A DNA stretch of 64,000 bases from Hydractinia symbiolongicarpus (GCF_029227915.1 NC_079884.1:15066001-15130000); one strand, 5' to 3'. Positions 47,701 to 60,105 are shown, counted from the stretch's first letter. Notes: generated from the letters alone by a model not told the origin. Program-made: numbers and translations.

Positions 47701-50700
47701 CCCATTCCCATGCCACCTCCATGATCCCCTCCGTGAATAGGAACTAAAGGTTCAATGTGAGTACCTCCTTCATGTAACTCACCAGTTTCATGATCATACT
47801 CAGAATGATCATGATGAAGAAGGGCAGGTACCATTGCTACAGCTCCTGTGTGGTGCATCTCCGGTACCCCGTGTGCATGACCTTCTGGCATTGCTCCATG
47901 ATCAAGTGGTAACATAGCATGATCTGTCATCGGAAGAGGACCACCTTCATTAAAACCATGGCCCATTCCTTCCCCATGGTTATCTCCCATATGACCCATT
48001 CCAAATCCAGGAGCCTCTCCCCCAAACCCTCCTCCAGCATGACCAAGACCATCACCGTAATAGCTACGAGTGTGACCTTTCGCTTTACCTTCGCCTATAA
48101 CATGAGTAGTTTTTGTTTTCTTAGAGGTAAAATTGATGTCCTGGATTGCCTTGACAATGCTGTTTGCAAGGGTATTGTTTAAGTTAGAAGCTCCACCTTC
48201 AATGGTAACTGACTCGCTTTCATCTGTTGAGTCCTCATTTTTCATCTTTTTCTTCCCTGTTAATTTTATTTCATGACCACCTGGCATGATAAGCTTTAAA
48301 TTTGACATCTTTGCATGATGTTTTAACGCATCAGCTAAAGATTGGTTTTCACTTCCAATATTTGCTTCAACCATTCGTGATCCGTCTTTTTCGTCCTTTT
48401 TATCTGAGTTTAAATTTGGCGAGGACACTTTGTCTTCCACTGAAAACTCAACATCTCCTTTTTCCATTTCCGGACTTGAGTTGCCAGAGGAATCCTCGTC
48501 GTATTTCGGTTCATTACTCGAATCTTCTTTTTCATCAGAAAATACATTTATACCTGGTTCGATAGCATCTTTATCACTAAATTTCTTTCCCTCGAAGTCT
48601 ACAACAGGTGCGTTATTCTGAGCCTTGTGAGTATGATGTAAGGCCCGGTTTACACCAGTCACTGTTGCTTCATGTTTTTTTATGTACTTGTGATGTTCAT
48701 AATCAGATTTTTTTGGTACAATGATTTTTTCGCTAATAGCGTCATTTTTATCAGCTTCTTCATCTAAATAAAAAAATTTCTTCTTCATGTGTAAAGTACC
48801 TTAAATTCGCGATTTAGCGTTTTTCTCATACGGTCGAAAATGGAGCACATAGAGTGATTTTTTGTTAATCTGGTCCTTAAAATATACACCTACAAATAAA
48901 TTCCGAACTGCAAATACCAATTTATTTAACCTTAGATGCCCTAGAACATGTTAGTATTTATATGACAAGATTTGTACACCCAACTTGCAATGTTGACGCC
49001 CCCGCCTGCATAAAAAATAGAATTAAGTTAGCTTTACCTGAGGAAACTTTTGACTTTCGTAGTAAGCTTCCAGGTATCGGAAACATTTTTTTCCCATCAG
49101 GAAGTTCAACACCGACACTTAAATTATCATCGGAATCTTCCTGTTTACTGATAGCTTCTAAGTAATATTTCTTCCCTTTTTCAAGTGCGATCGTATGTGA
49201 CACTTGTTCAGGATACCTGGAAATATTTAAAACAAACTGCTTCATTGATTTGTTTTGTGCAGACACTCGCGAGAATGGTGAAGGGTTTTTCTAGGAAAGT
49301 TTTATTCAGAAATTTTTCTGATATACTATGTCTACGATTTTAGTTCAAGAAACGTAAATGTAACACAGCAGAACAACCGCAAAATCAACATGTCAACAGG
49401 TTATTAAAAACAACAACAACAACCTGTTGGTTTACCTATTAAATTCATTTCTTTTACTAGATTTTGATTGTGATATGATACGATTATTTTCACCTTCCAT
49501 ACCATTCATTCCAAGAAATACTTCGCACGTTCCTCCACAGCTGCTGTAGAATTTATATTCACCATCTTGTGGTGCGACGAAATAACCTAAACGCGTAGTA
49601 GGAGAGTCACAAAACATGCATGGTTGCCAGAGTGATTTCAAATACATTTTTTGTTAGCATTTTAGTTTTATCAATTTTGCCTGGCAAAAATTAAATTGTT
49701 TGGTCTGCAAAGCTGAAAATGTTTATAGCTGACTTGTTACGTCGTCACCACGACACTGTCATTTAGCACTGAACAATTCTATTACAAATAACAGGAATCG
49801 CTCTCAGTATGTGTGAGTTTGCACGAATATATTACTTTTAAAGTTTTAATTTCTTTTGTGTTTTGAAACTTTTGTTGAATTTGACCATTGTATATTTGAA
49901 ATCATAATCAAGACTCGAAATGCAACATTTGAGAAGTAAATATCGAACATTCTGCTACCTGAGTTATTGCATTAAATTTTTTTCTAACGAAAAAAGTTTA
50001 TCTGGATGTTGTTGGCAAAAATTGTCATTACATGTCAGGTGTGCAGTGTTCCAAAAGAACTCATATGGTATGTTGCATTCCGCAAAGCACAGCAATAACA
50101 TTCTGTTAGAGCATTCTGTCATTAAATGAAAACGGCAAGTTTTGCTTTCTCTATCAACTATTAAAAGTTTCGCCACGAGGAGCAACAAACTCAAAACTCT
50201 ACCAAGAGAGCATTACGTAAAGCATCCCGAAACTGACTGATTTAGCTTAATTTTTTTAAAATAACCAGAATTGACTTCGTATTTGATCAATTTACGTCTT
50301 CATTTTTGATATTTGATGATGAAAACTTTGTACACTATATATTTTAAACCGTGTAAAAGGAAATAATATAAATGTTGTAGATTTTGAACAATATTTAGCA
50401 TTTACCTTTGATCCTTTGTGCGTTGTTTTTGATTTGATTTGTATTTTCTTCGTCCACTGGTGCATCGAAACTTTTAATGAATTTAACTATTGTTGGTCTG
50501 TGAGGAAAACGTGAATCTGCTAATAGATTCTGCAATGAGTCTCCTTGTACATCTCTCCATTCCTCTCTGACAACTCCTGTTGAAAATAAGGATGATTGGA
50601 ATCTGTATATACACTTAAGTTTTTTTTTTAATCACTTCTCAGAAGGAAGTCAAAATATGATTACTGGTTACTTTTTCCCAGGAGGAAGTGTCTTGAGCGC

Positions 50701-51228
50701 CTTATAAAAGATACTTACAAAAAGGGTTGAGAATGGAACTTTATTTGTGACCACAGACTAAAATACATGCGGAAAACGATCTAACGATTGCATGTCCTCT
50801 CCAGAAAGAAACGGATTAAAAACTTTTATTTCTGAAGCATTATAGTAAAAAAAAAAAAAATTAAAATGTCCTATTATTACTATTACTATTCTGTTTCGTT
50901 TGCTTCTTCTAGATCGAAAACTAAGCTTGAAATTGAAAAATTCAATTTCTCAACTATTGTTGTAGCTGATTTCACAACTGGTAAGAAGATAAACCGATCT
51001 ATTACGCAGAATTCAGTTAGTATTCACAATTGGTTTAGTCTGACGGATTATCTTAGCAATACTGTCTTCTTTTTAAATGGTTTTGATCTTGGATATATAT
51101 TAAAAAAGTAGAATTGGAATTAGGAGGTTCGCGTATGTTGATGCGATATACTCACCAATTTCATCGCGCAAACTCGTAACTCTTTTAGAAAACAAACAAA
51201 ATAAAAACACACTCAAAACACCAATCAT
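41750..51228 (-). CDS. Large secreted PA14-domain protein with His/Met-, Gly- and Asn-rich regions, 12 exons
   Basis: Predicted secreted protein of about 1,780 residues. Exons in gene order: 51228-51156, 50576-50406, 49586-49436, 49216-49038, 48763-47165, 46830-46531, 46250-46170, 46060-44435, 44343-43579, 43230-43095, 42184-41994 and 41820-41750. All junctions keep phase, mostly phase 1. Exon 1 encodes a signal peptide (MIGVLSVFLFCLFSKRVTS). Exons 2-4 form a PA14 domain (about 25-190), with REEWRDVQGDSLQNLLAD, FPHRPT and GYFVAPQDGEYKFYSSCGG as landmarks; PA14 domains often bind carbohydrate. Exon 5 has an acidic part, then a His/Met/Gly-rich segment (about 428-613). Exon 6 has a poly-Gly run; exon 8 is Gln/Pro/Asn-rich with an Asn run near 1082-1102. 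Exon 9 is Lys/Arg-rich with a convertase-like site RRHRR at 1444-1448. No transmembrane segment follows. The low-complexity tail is unlike anything I recognise; a role in extracellular matrix, perisarc, glue or capsule is speculation. The last exon is the least certain. Confidence 0.8.
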
Positions 51229-53795
51229 ATTTCTTTATTATCCTATTAAATGTCAATTTCAATTGGTCCATCTACCATTTTACAAAATATATTTACATAT
51301 TATCAAAAATAAATTGCATGAATTATTTTTTTCATGTGTAAATTACTAGATCTATTATTATTTTCGCTGTTGCAAATTTTTGTTTTAACTGTTTTATCGA
51401 GTTCGTTCAAGCGTGATAAACAGCGAATGAATAACGTCGTGTTGTGACACCTGCTTCGTTTTTCGGCATGAACAGAGAAAAAGAAAAAGTACGGGAATTT
51501 TTATTTTAATAAAACCATCTATCGAATAATTCATGATATATATTTGCTTCTATTATTTTATGGAATTAATCAATTTCATGTTGATTTCAATCATTCAAAT
51601 CGTTCAAGCATTACTTCTTTTTAATTATTATACCTGATTGGTTAAAAGTATTCCAAAATAATTGAAGCAATGACTTTGTGTATGAACGCATTTTTCATTT
51701 TTAAAAACGCAACTTTAATTCAAAACAAACAACGTCAATTGGGTATGTAATACAACAGATATTGCATGCTCACTTTTGTTGAATATCAATATTTATCCAA
51801 CATTTCACAAGCACCGTGTATAAAGGTTAATAAAATTCTTAGAAAATTTAGCAAGTTGTTCTTTATATGAATTTTATAATAGACTGCTGGACTATTGACC
51901 TAATTTTTCTTCAATGGCGAAATATTGACCATTAAGAATAAGGGTTGGCTGAATAAGGATCTCAAATTTAGCATTTTGTACAATTGCGTTTGTAGCAATG
52001 TTGTTAGTCGACGTCAGTGTTTTATTTTGTCCTAAATGTTCTGTTTTTAAAACAAATTTTTTGTTTCTTATGTTTTCGCACAAAGTGACACAAGTTGGAG
52101 TTATTTAACAACTACAAAATCAAGTAGAAAAAGAACTTGCTCTAAATTCTTCGTCACCATCTCCAGTGTTGCTAAAATATCTTTGATAAAACTTAGTCTT
52201 CTGTCCTTTGCAATCTAGATTTATCCTTCAATATATTAATTCGGCTTAAAAATGCTAGCAACCGCAGATAACTAATCTGTAACGACAATTTGGCAGCGCG
52301 TCAGCTTGTGTGACGGACAGGTTCGCCTATAATTATTAGCGCAAAATTTCCTATTTTGTCGTTCGCGAAAACAAACACATGTATCAGTATACACTGGCGT
52401 TCGCTTCGAATCGCCAGGAAAACTGTTGCCAACTATCTGCGAAAGCTGGAAACTACGTACGCTGTTGCATTGTCCGCGCCGCTAGCGCGGTTGTAGTGCA
52501 TTCGTTTGAGCAAACACAAGGTTGCCGGCTCTTTTGTTTGCTTTTTAAATGCATTACGTCAACCAGGCTATAACGGAGTTTTGCTAGTGTACCGACTATG
52601 TAAGGTAGACAAGAATGTTAAGGTTATGTTACAGAGATACATAGTGCTTTATGTAACAATAGTTACAGTCAAAAAAAGAAAGGGCCAATCGTTAACACAG
52701 AATCCTCATTGGAGGAAACTTCCCCCTGACCTCAATTTGAAAGACCATATAATTTATTTAAAAAGTGTTAAAGGTATACAGAAGAAAATATTTTATAAAT
52801 ACAGAATTATAGATGATCTATTTTGCAACTTTATTCGCTCAGAAGGTCCAACCATGCTAGCCCTCGATAGACACCAGGTATAATACTAGTTAAAAATAGC
52901 AAATAAGTAAACTTGTTATACAAAACCACCGTTGTTCTCATAAGCGTACGGTGATGTCATAGGATTTTAGCTCAATGAACTATCGGCTGCGAGGCAGGTT
53001 TAATATCGTAAAAATCTAAACCTTGTCAATTTTCTGACATGTTTCATGCATGACAGACAGGATAGTATAACCACACCTAGTTTTTTAGGACTAAAATCAC
53101 GAAAGTAAGTTCCGCATGATTTGCAAGAAAAAATCTACTCAAGTAAGCCCCCACCCCGAACAAAATTTCTGACAAATAAGTCATCCTCTTTGAATAAGTC
53201 CTTATGGATGTTTAGGTCGGCTAAGTGCAATATTTGTTTCAGAAAAAAAAACATTTTGTGACAACGCTTACATATTTTATACTGGTAACTGTCGTAACTA
53301 CTGGCTGGACAATGCATATCTATTGGAGAATTCCGCTAAACAGGACTATATACTTCCCAACGGCGCTGCGCTGTCTGTGCTGGGGTCGGGCTTGAGTAAC
53401 TCGGACATTTGCTTTGTCGAACCATTCGCGTAACAATCGCGTACGATTGTTTTAAAGTAAGAAAATGTAAAAGGGATTAAGAGCTATTTTTGGTAATACC
53501 CATTTGCAAAAATTATTCTTGCAAAATCACGAAAAAATTCCTTCGCGATAATTATTCTGATTGACCTATTGTATGTTATTTGCATTACTAAAAATCATTT
53601 TACATTTTATTGCAGTAGTATCAAGTGTAGTTAAACATCAACATGATAAAGGCTTTTTCACTCATACTTTTTATGAGAACCAGGAAATTCAAAGATGTTC
53701 TTATTTTTATCACCTGTTCAGCCTGAAATTATTTTTATTTGGGTATTACATTTCAAGCATATTTTTATTTTATTTCCACATTTTATTACAAATAT
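51229..53795. other. Gene-poor spacer upstream of the PA14 gene
   Basis: Holds the promoter and 5' untranslated region of the PA14 gene at its left edge. The longest open stretch, 52506-52883 on the plus strand (125 codons), has no recognisable domain, no splice context and a random-looking composition, so I do not call it a gene. Confidence 0.45.
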
Positions 53796-54595
53796 TTAAA
53801 GGGATTCCTGCCTTTAAAATGATTTTTTTATATGTTGTGGAGAATAAAAAATTATTTATCAAGTTTTTAGAATTTAAATAGTAACCCCCTGATTTTTTAA
53901 AAATCTATTTTCGTTCTCAAGATACCTTTTCCCCCAAAAAACGATTTTTTTATATTTACAAGTTTAATAATACAAATATAAAGAGTATTGTTACAGGTAA
54001 ATCTTGTGTTTATATATACGTATATTCTTATTTTCTATAAAACATTTTAAGACATAAAAATTCATTTCTTTTTGTCATTCGCCAAAATAAATCCCCATCA
54101 AAATACACATTTTTTTGTATTTGCCAAATTAAATCCTCGCCAAATTTTTAAAAATTGATCATTCGCCAAATTAAATCCCTGCCAAATATTTCATTTTAGT
54201 CAGTCGCTAAATTAAATACTCGCCTAAATTTATCCATTTATTTATTAGGCTTCAAAGATTTCCAGTTGACCTTTATGACATCATCATTGATGATGCAATA
54301 AGGTAGTAAGCATAAATTATTACTTGAGATATCTTGCAAATTTACTTAATATCAAAACTTCATAGTTTTGTAGTTTAAGAATGACCTCATCTTTAATTAA
54401 ATGTAGAAATGTGATGTCAGGATTTTTTAAAACTTACTTATGACATCATAAGATCCTGGATATTGAATATTTAAAATCTTAAAAAATTTGAGAACGAAAA
54501 AATAGATTTTAAAAAAATTCCAAAGGGCTTGATATAAACAACTTTTTATTCTCCACAACATATAAAAAATGATTTTTGAGGCAGGAATTCCTTAA
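53796..54595. mobile_element. TTAA-flanked foldback element
   Basis: About 800 bases bounded by TTAA (53796-53799 and 54592-54595), with inverted arms of roughly 120-140 bases. AGGGATTCCTGCC, ATATGTTGTGGAGAATAAAAA and ATTTTCGTTCTCAA on the left reappear inverted on the right. The interior carries degenerate ATTCGCCAAATTAAATCC tandem units (about 54070-54230). The AGGGAT terminus next to TTAA resembles the element at 21837-25175. No coding frame. Confidence 0.8.
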
Positions 54596-55289
54596 GATAT
54601 TGGAAAAAAATTGCTCATGCGATATGTTATTTGCTTGCCTGCTTTGTTAAACAGGCAATACACAACCAAGTTTCTCGAATTCGAACTTTGGGTTCAAAAG
54701 TAATGGGGGGAGACACAACCCATTTTGTTGAATTCGATTTATCAAATTTGCTAAATTTGATTGTGTATCACCCTTTTTTTATTCCACTTGTCAAATTCTA
54801 ATTATGTTGGTTGCAATTTTTAAAAACTGATTTGTTGACTTTTTTTTAGCAAATATAAGAATGTCCAACTTTAAAAATTCGAATTCAACAAATTGAATTC
54901 TGCTTAAAACATCAACATGACATGACTTGGGCTGTGCTGAGGATAAGAAGCTAACAATTAATCTTGAACGCTTAATACCCCCACCCCCCACCCCCCATGA
55001 TTGTGTTTTTGAGCAAGAAATAGAAAACCAGTTAAATTTCAGCCTTGTCATTGTTCATATTTCATTCTTATTTAACAGCCATTTCCAGTGTTATTGTTTT
55101 TACAAAATTGTTTTTATACATGTAAAAGTGTAATTCGCATGTTACACCATGTTATTAACCTCTAGCCACAATTGTTTGTATTTTAAAGTTGTAGGAAAAT
55201 GGATAAAACATGCTATAAACTGAACAATCCAGGATTCTCTTCTGAGTACTAAGAAGTTACAACATAAAGCAGAAAGTAAAAAGGTGATT
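54596..55289. other. Spacer, 3' flank of the universal stress protein gene
   Basis: Contains the 3' untranslated region of the minus-strand USP gene and a C-rich tract near 54978. Nothing else supported. Confidence 0.4.
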
Positions 55290-55826
55290 TCATTTCCGTG
55301 TAAATCCATACAAATTAGCTTTAGTTATACCTCCTTCCATTTCACTTAACCTGGGTCGTGCTACTGTGACAGGAATATGAGCATGTTGCACCACATATTC
55401 ACTTACACTTCCAATAAGAGTTCTACGTACTAAGTTCAACCCTCTGGAGCCCATAATAATCCCATCAGCATTCTTTCTTTCAGCTAAATCACAAATAGCG
55501 TGACCTGGACCAGAAACTCCTGCAGTGGTCAAAAAGGTTTCACTTTCAACTGCATTTTCTTTGGCCTTATTTTTGAACTTTTGAATAACTTCTTTTGATT
55601 TTAGTAGGCTGCTCTCAAAATTTGTCTTCCATCTTGATTCTCCATGCTGTACGACCCGGTCCCAAGCAGCAGCTTCTTCAAATAATGCAGGAGTTTCATG
55701 AATGTGTATAATACCCAGTTTATCTCCTGGTTTGTGTAAGTTTTTAACATACCAATCAAACGCACGTTCGCTGTGTTCTGAATCATCCACTGGCATAAAG
55801 ATCACACGTTTGCTCTTTTCATCCAT
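55290..55826 (-). CDS. Universal stress protein (USP/UspA family), single coding exon
   Basis: Small cytosolic nucleotide-binding protein of 178 residues. The N-terminal strand VIFMPVDDSEHSERAFDWYV carries the conserved Asp, and IIHIHE follows. In the C-terminal half GIIMGSRGLNLVRRTLIGS contains the ATP-binding pattern G-x2-G-x9-G-S, followed by VSEYVVQHAHIPVTV. The length fits one complete USP domain plus a short tail. The coding region has no intron, and an in-frame stop lies just upstream of the ATG; a 5' untranslated exon may lie upstream. USP genes are found in bacteria, plants and several invertebrates including cnidarians but not vertebrates. The AT-rich composition matches the neighbours and gives no sign of recent transfer. 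Confidence 0.95.
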   Translation of the reverse strand: MDEKSKRVIFMPVDDSEHSERAFDWYVKNLHKPGDKLGIIHIHETPALFEEAAAWDRVVQHGESRWKTNFESSLLKSKEVIQKFKNKAKENAVESETFLTTAGVSGPGHAICDLAERKNADGIIMGSRGLNLVRRTLIGSVSEYVVQHAHIPVTVARPRLSEMEGGITKANLYGFTRK

Positions 55827-56084
55827 TTGTTTAATTTTTCTAAACTCTAAAATATAGCAAAAACATAAATAAAAAGATAAAAATGTGACATATGATTTCT
55901 TCGCTAAAGTTAGCTAAACCCAGCTGGTTACACAGTACATTATTATCCAGTTAAAATTATGGGTAAAATATACCTGGAACTAGGAATGCAAAATACGCAG
56001 TTGTTTTGAATTCGGAAACTTGACTTCGTGACGAAACGAAGGAGCGTAGCGTATTGATGGTGTTCCATTCGGAGTGTGCAGCTA

Positions 56085-56165
56085 TACGGAGTACGGCTCC
56101 GTATAGGCATACGTATACGGAGTATAACTTCGTATATACATGTTTACTCCGTATAGACGGAAATA
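56085..56165. repeat. Palindromic CTCCGTATA/TATACGGAG block, left
   Basis: Alternating TATACGGAGTA and CTCCGTATA words in both orientations, able to fold into nested hairpins. Same core as the arrays at 56805-57065 and 57340-57415. Confidence 0.85.
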
Positions 56166-56804
56166 TTTAAATATCTCAAAGCCGCAAGCGGCGCAGACAG
56201 CTTTGAGAGTATAATGCCGAGACTGGTTTGGCTAGACATTAGCGAATGCAGCATGAGCGCTGAAGTCTAAACTAAGTATTCTTATTAAAAATTTACTCTG
56301 AGCTATTCCAGTTTATAAAATTGAACCCAAAACAAGCAAATAATTTGTGTAAGAAAATATGAGACAAGCATGCAGAGTACCAATTACCGTAGATAACAGT
56401 TCCAGCTAATAAAAGTTCGAGTTAACCGGTGTTTGAGTTACCGGCAGTTCTACTGTATGATGTAGTTTACTATTTGCGTTTTGTATGAAGTTCATTTTTA
56501 TGGCTTCCATTATATTCATTCTAAGCTTTATAACTTTGTTTTGTATGTTTCTATATGCAATAAAACTAACCATACAATCAATGACTTTTTCTTATGTAAC
56601 TTTAAAATTGTGTACTTTTATACCAGCCATTGTAAACCTACAAATTGCTCATTAAAATGTCTTTCATTAAAAGAAAATATTATATTTTAATATGTACAGT
56701 AATAAATAAAAGTAATTAAATTATTTATATATTATATAAAAACGAGTTAAAAATTTTGCCATTGTATGTAAACCTTAACTCATTAACATCGAATTCTGTT
56801 CCTA

Positions 56805-57065
56805 TCAAACATGTCACACTCCGTATACTAAGCCTGTCACACTCCGTATAGCATACTTCGTATATTAAGCATGTCATACTCCGTATATACTAAGCATGTC
56901 ACACTCCGTATACTAAGCATGTCACATTCCATATACTAAGCCTGTCACACTCCGTATAGTAAGCATGTCACATATTCCGTATAGCATACTTCGTATGTAA
57001 AGCATGTCACACTCCGTATGGCATAGTCCGTATAGCATACTCCGTATGGCATACTCCTTATAGCA
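56805..57065 (+). repeat. CTCCGTATA minisatellite array
   Basis: About ten irregular units of 20-26 bases built from CATGTCACACTCCGTATACTAAG with variants (CCTGTCACACTCCGTATAG, CATACTTCGTAT). The CTCCGTATA core is strongly kept while the spacers drift. Confidence 0.92.
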
Positions 57066-57339
57066 AAATCTGCATACTCCACATAGCCAATTCTGCATAA
57101 CATACTCTCAGTATCTCACAATATGTATGCCATAATCCTTTTTTTCAATCAAACTAATGTTCCCACACTCCGTATAACTACAATATACCTCGTATGTTTA
57201 CGATGGATAAAGAAGTAGGAAAATGACGTGCTTGTCTTTTTAACTTGTTCTTTATGGTGATTATTTTTTATTTTTTTCGGAAATAGTTTTAAACAGTCAT
57301 ATATTGCGATATTTCACTTTAAGAACATTCGTTGGCAGA

Positions 57340-57415
57340 CCCCGTATAGCTAAACCAAACTCCGTATAGCAGCTATACGGAGTATTACTCCGTATAGAAA
57401 CCACACTCCGTACGT
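57340..57415. repeat. Palindromic CTCCGTATAGCAGCTATACGGAG block, right
   Basis: Contains a 19-base perfect palindrome (CGTATAGCAGCTATACG, with CTC/GAG outside it), then further CTCCGTATAG copies. Together with the left block it brackets the minisatellite array. Confidence 0.85.
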
Positions 57416-57894
57416 CACAATGGAACGTGAGACTCGTGCAACACCTGGTTTCCACACGTTGTAAGTGTGCCATCAATTTTACATTAGATAAAAAGTCAAA
57501 TTGTTTAATTCCTTTCATACGAACTAAATAACTAATATACTCTTGCGATACAAGTTAGCAAACCATTTTTTAAAACAAAAATATAACTTTTTCATGGAAT
57601 AATGTTTCAAGGGCTGCGTTGCCTCCGTTATTTATGCTGAGTCGGCCAAAATAACATTACAGGACATGAATACGAGGCAGTAACATGGAACCTTAAAAAC
57701 GACAACAAAACAAAGCTTAAACTGAATCCTTGTTTCTGAAATTTTTAGTTCAAAATGATATATCTATCGAAATTAGCCTGGCTGTTATGTTTTATTAACG
57801 CCAGTTATGGTATTTGGCACAACATTACACTTCAGGTAATTTCGTATTAGTTAACAATTATAATTCAAAATCAAAAACATTTTTCTTCATATTT

Positions 57895-59530
57895 AAAAAA
57901 TCATGTTCCCAATTCGCTTTTTCTTACTCCTACTGATCAACTAAAAGTTTTTGACTGTCTTTCTCTCATTAATAGCAAAAAAGCAAGTGGTCCATTTAGC
58001 GTTCCTTCTCAAGTACTTATCCCATCTAGGGAAACGCTGTCAGTACCTTTAGCTAAGTTAATAAATCTATCCTTTTCTACTGGTGTATATCCATCTTCCA
58101 TCAAAACTACTAAAGTAATCCCGGTTTATAAAAAAGACTTCAATATGGAACTCACTAACTATCGACCCATTTCACTAGTTTCTAACATTGATAAGGTTTT
58201 TGAAAAACTAATTTACAATCGCTTATATAAATTATCCTCCAACAAAACTATTTACCATAATCAATTTGGTTTTAGTAAGAAATTTTCCACTTCCCAAGCA
58301 CTCATTAACATCACTCAAAAAATTATGGATGTTCTTGACAATGGTCTCTTTGCTTGTGGTGTATTTATTGATTTGCAAAAAGCTTTTGATACAGTTGATC
58401 ATGAAATCTTACTGAAAAAATTATCTCACCATGGTATTCGTGGCATCCCACTTTCTTTAGTTAGGTCTTTTTTAACAAATAGAAAACAATTTTTATGTAT
58501 CAATAACTCTATCTCTTCTCAGAAATTTATCAATCATGGTGTACCACAGGGGTCTGTATTTGGTCACCTTTATATTTAGTGTACATAAATGATCTTCATT
58601 TTGCTATCAATTATTCTTTAGTTCACCTTTTTGCTGAAGACACCAACATGCTGCACATCAGTAAATCGCCTAAACAACTCGCCAAGCATTTAAATATAGA
58701 TCTTAAACTATCCCAGTGATCAAGTCAAATATCTTGGAATCATTCTAGACTCTGACCTAAGCTGGAAATCACAAATTAATAATACCATTATTAGTCTAAA
58801 GAAAGCTAATGGAGCTCTAGCCAAAATCCGTCACCTTGTCCCCAAAAATATACTCCTGCTGATTTACTATGCCATCTTTTATTCACATATTTTTTACTGT
58901 TCACAAGTTTGGGGTCAAAAAGGTTATCGTACACATCGTATTGAAATTCTCCAAAATCATGCTATCCAACTCATTTCTTTTGGAACTCCCTACACACCAC
59001 TCATACTTTTTCTTGTGCTGACCAACAAGGGTTTTTAAAATTACCTTTTGTTTTTTCAACATCATTTGGGAAAAAGTCTATTAGATTTTACTCTTTAAAA
59101 TCGTGGAATGAGGTACAAAAATCTTTTCCTTTTCGACTTCTTAGTAAATCTACCTCTGAGATCAAACCTATCCTATTTCAGCATTTCTTAAACAGCTACT
59201 AAATTTTATTATATTTTTTAACTGTATCAGCCTCCATATTTTTTCCATCATGCCTTGTACTTTGATTTTTCTTGGTAAATTCCTATTTGACTAGACTTAT
59301 CTACATAAACTCCTACCTTTGTGTTTTGTATTAGTCCCAGTCCTGTCTTGTATTTTGTCCTTTTTGTGATGTCCTGTTTCTTAGGTGGTCACCACTTTCA
59401 TTTAAGCTATTTTGCTTTGTGGTGATCTCCTTTCAATAGACTTATTTACAACAATACTTATATAATCATTTTTCTATAAAATCATGTACTTTTTGTCTAT
59501 TAATGAATAAATTATTTACTTACTTACTTA
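57895..59530 (+). mobile_element. Non-LTR retrotransposon (LINE) fragment, broken
   Basis: The translation shows reverse-transcriptase blocks: KKASGPFSVPSQVL, VIPVYKK, NYRPISLVSNI, QFGFSKKFSTSQAL, DLQKAFDTVDHEIL and HGVPQGSVFG. After a frameshift near 58560 come VYINDLHF and FAEDTNML, where the catalytic pair normally reads ADD. Around 58710 about 40 residues are deleted before VKYLGIILDSDLSWKSQI. The 3' part (SWNEV and the C-terminal stop near 59202) is followed by non-coding sequence ending in a TTAC-repeat tail at 59515-59530. It is 5' truncated, frameshifted, internally deleted and mutated in the active site. A jockey-, I- or CR1-like placement is a guess. Confidence 0.93.
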
Positions 59531-60105
59531 AAACATTTTTCGTAGCTATATTCTGCCCAATCTTAGGACACTGCCCAATTTTTGGACACAAAATTAGCCA
59601 GCTAGCTAATATCATAGTCTATAGAAGAAAAGCCTTATAGACTATGCTAATATGGTTGAGTAGTTTCAAATTTTTATACATAAAATACATGGTATATATA
59701 AGTTTTTGGCCTTTTGATTTTCCAAAAAAAGTTTCAAATTAAAGTTCCTATTAAGAGGTAAATTCTAAATAATTTATTGTTCTGTTTGTCTTCCACAATT
59801 GTTCTAAGATTGGGCATGTACGTCCATAGATTGGGCAGTCCAGTCTTAAGACTGGCCACCCATTTGTCACTGTCGGAAGATTGGCCTGGCCAGTCTTAAG
59901 ACGGGGCGCGTTCCAAGATTGGCAGAACAACTATATGTTGTGGAGGAAATCCTCTTGTTAAAATAAAACAAGAAAGCTTAGAAGCTTTAACGGTCATACT
60001 ATTTCAAAAATGTACCCGCACTAGTAAAGTTAATTCAATATAACGCCTCTCCAACATCCTAGGCACAGAAAGCCAAAAAAATTCCCTAGTAGTAGATATT
60101 CAAAT

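Noticed and set aside
52506-52883. 125-codon plus-strand frame
   Set aside because: Composition looks random, with no recognisable motif and no flanking splice sites.
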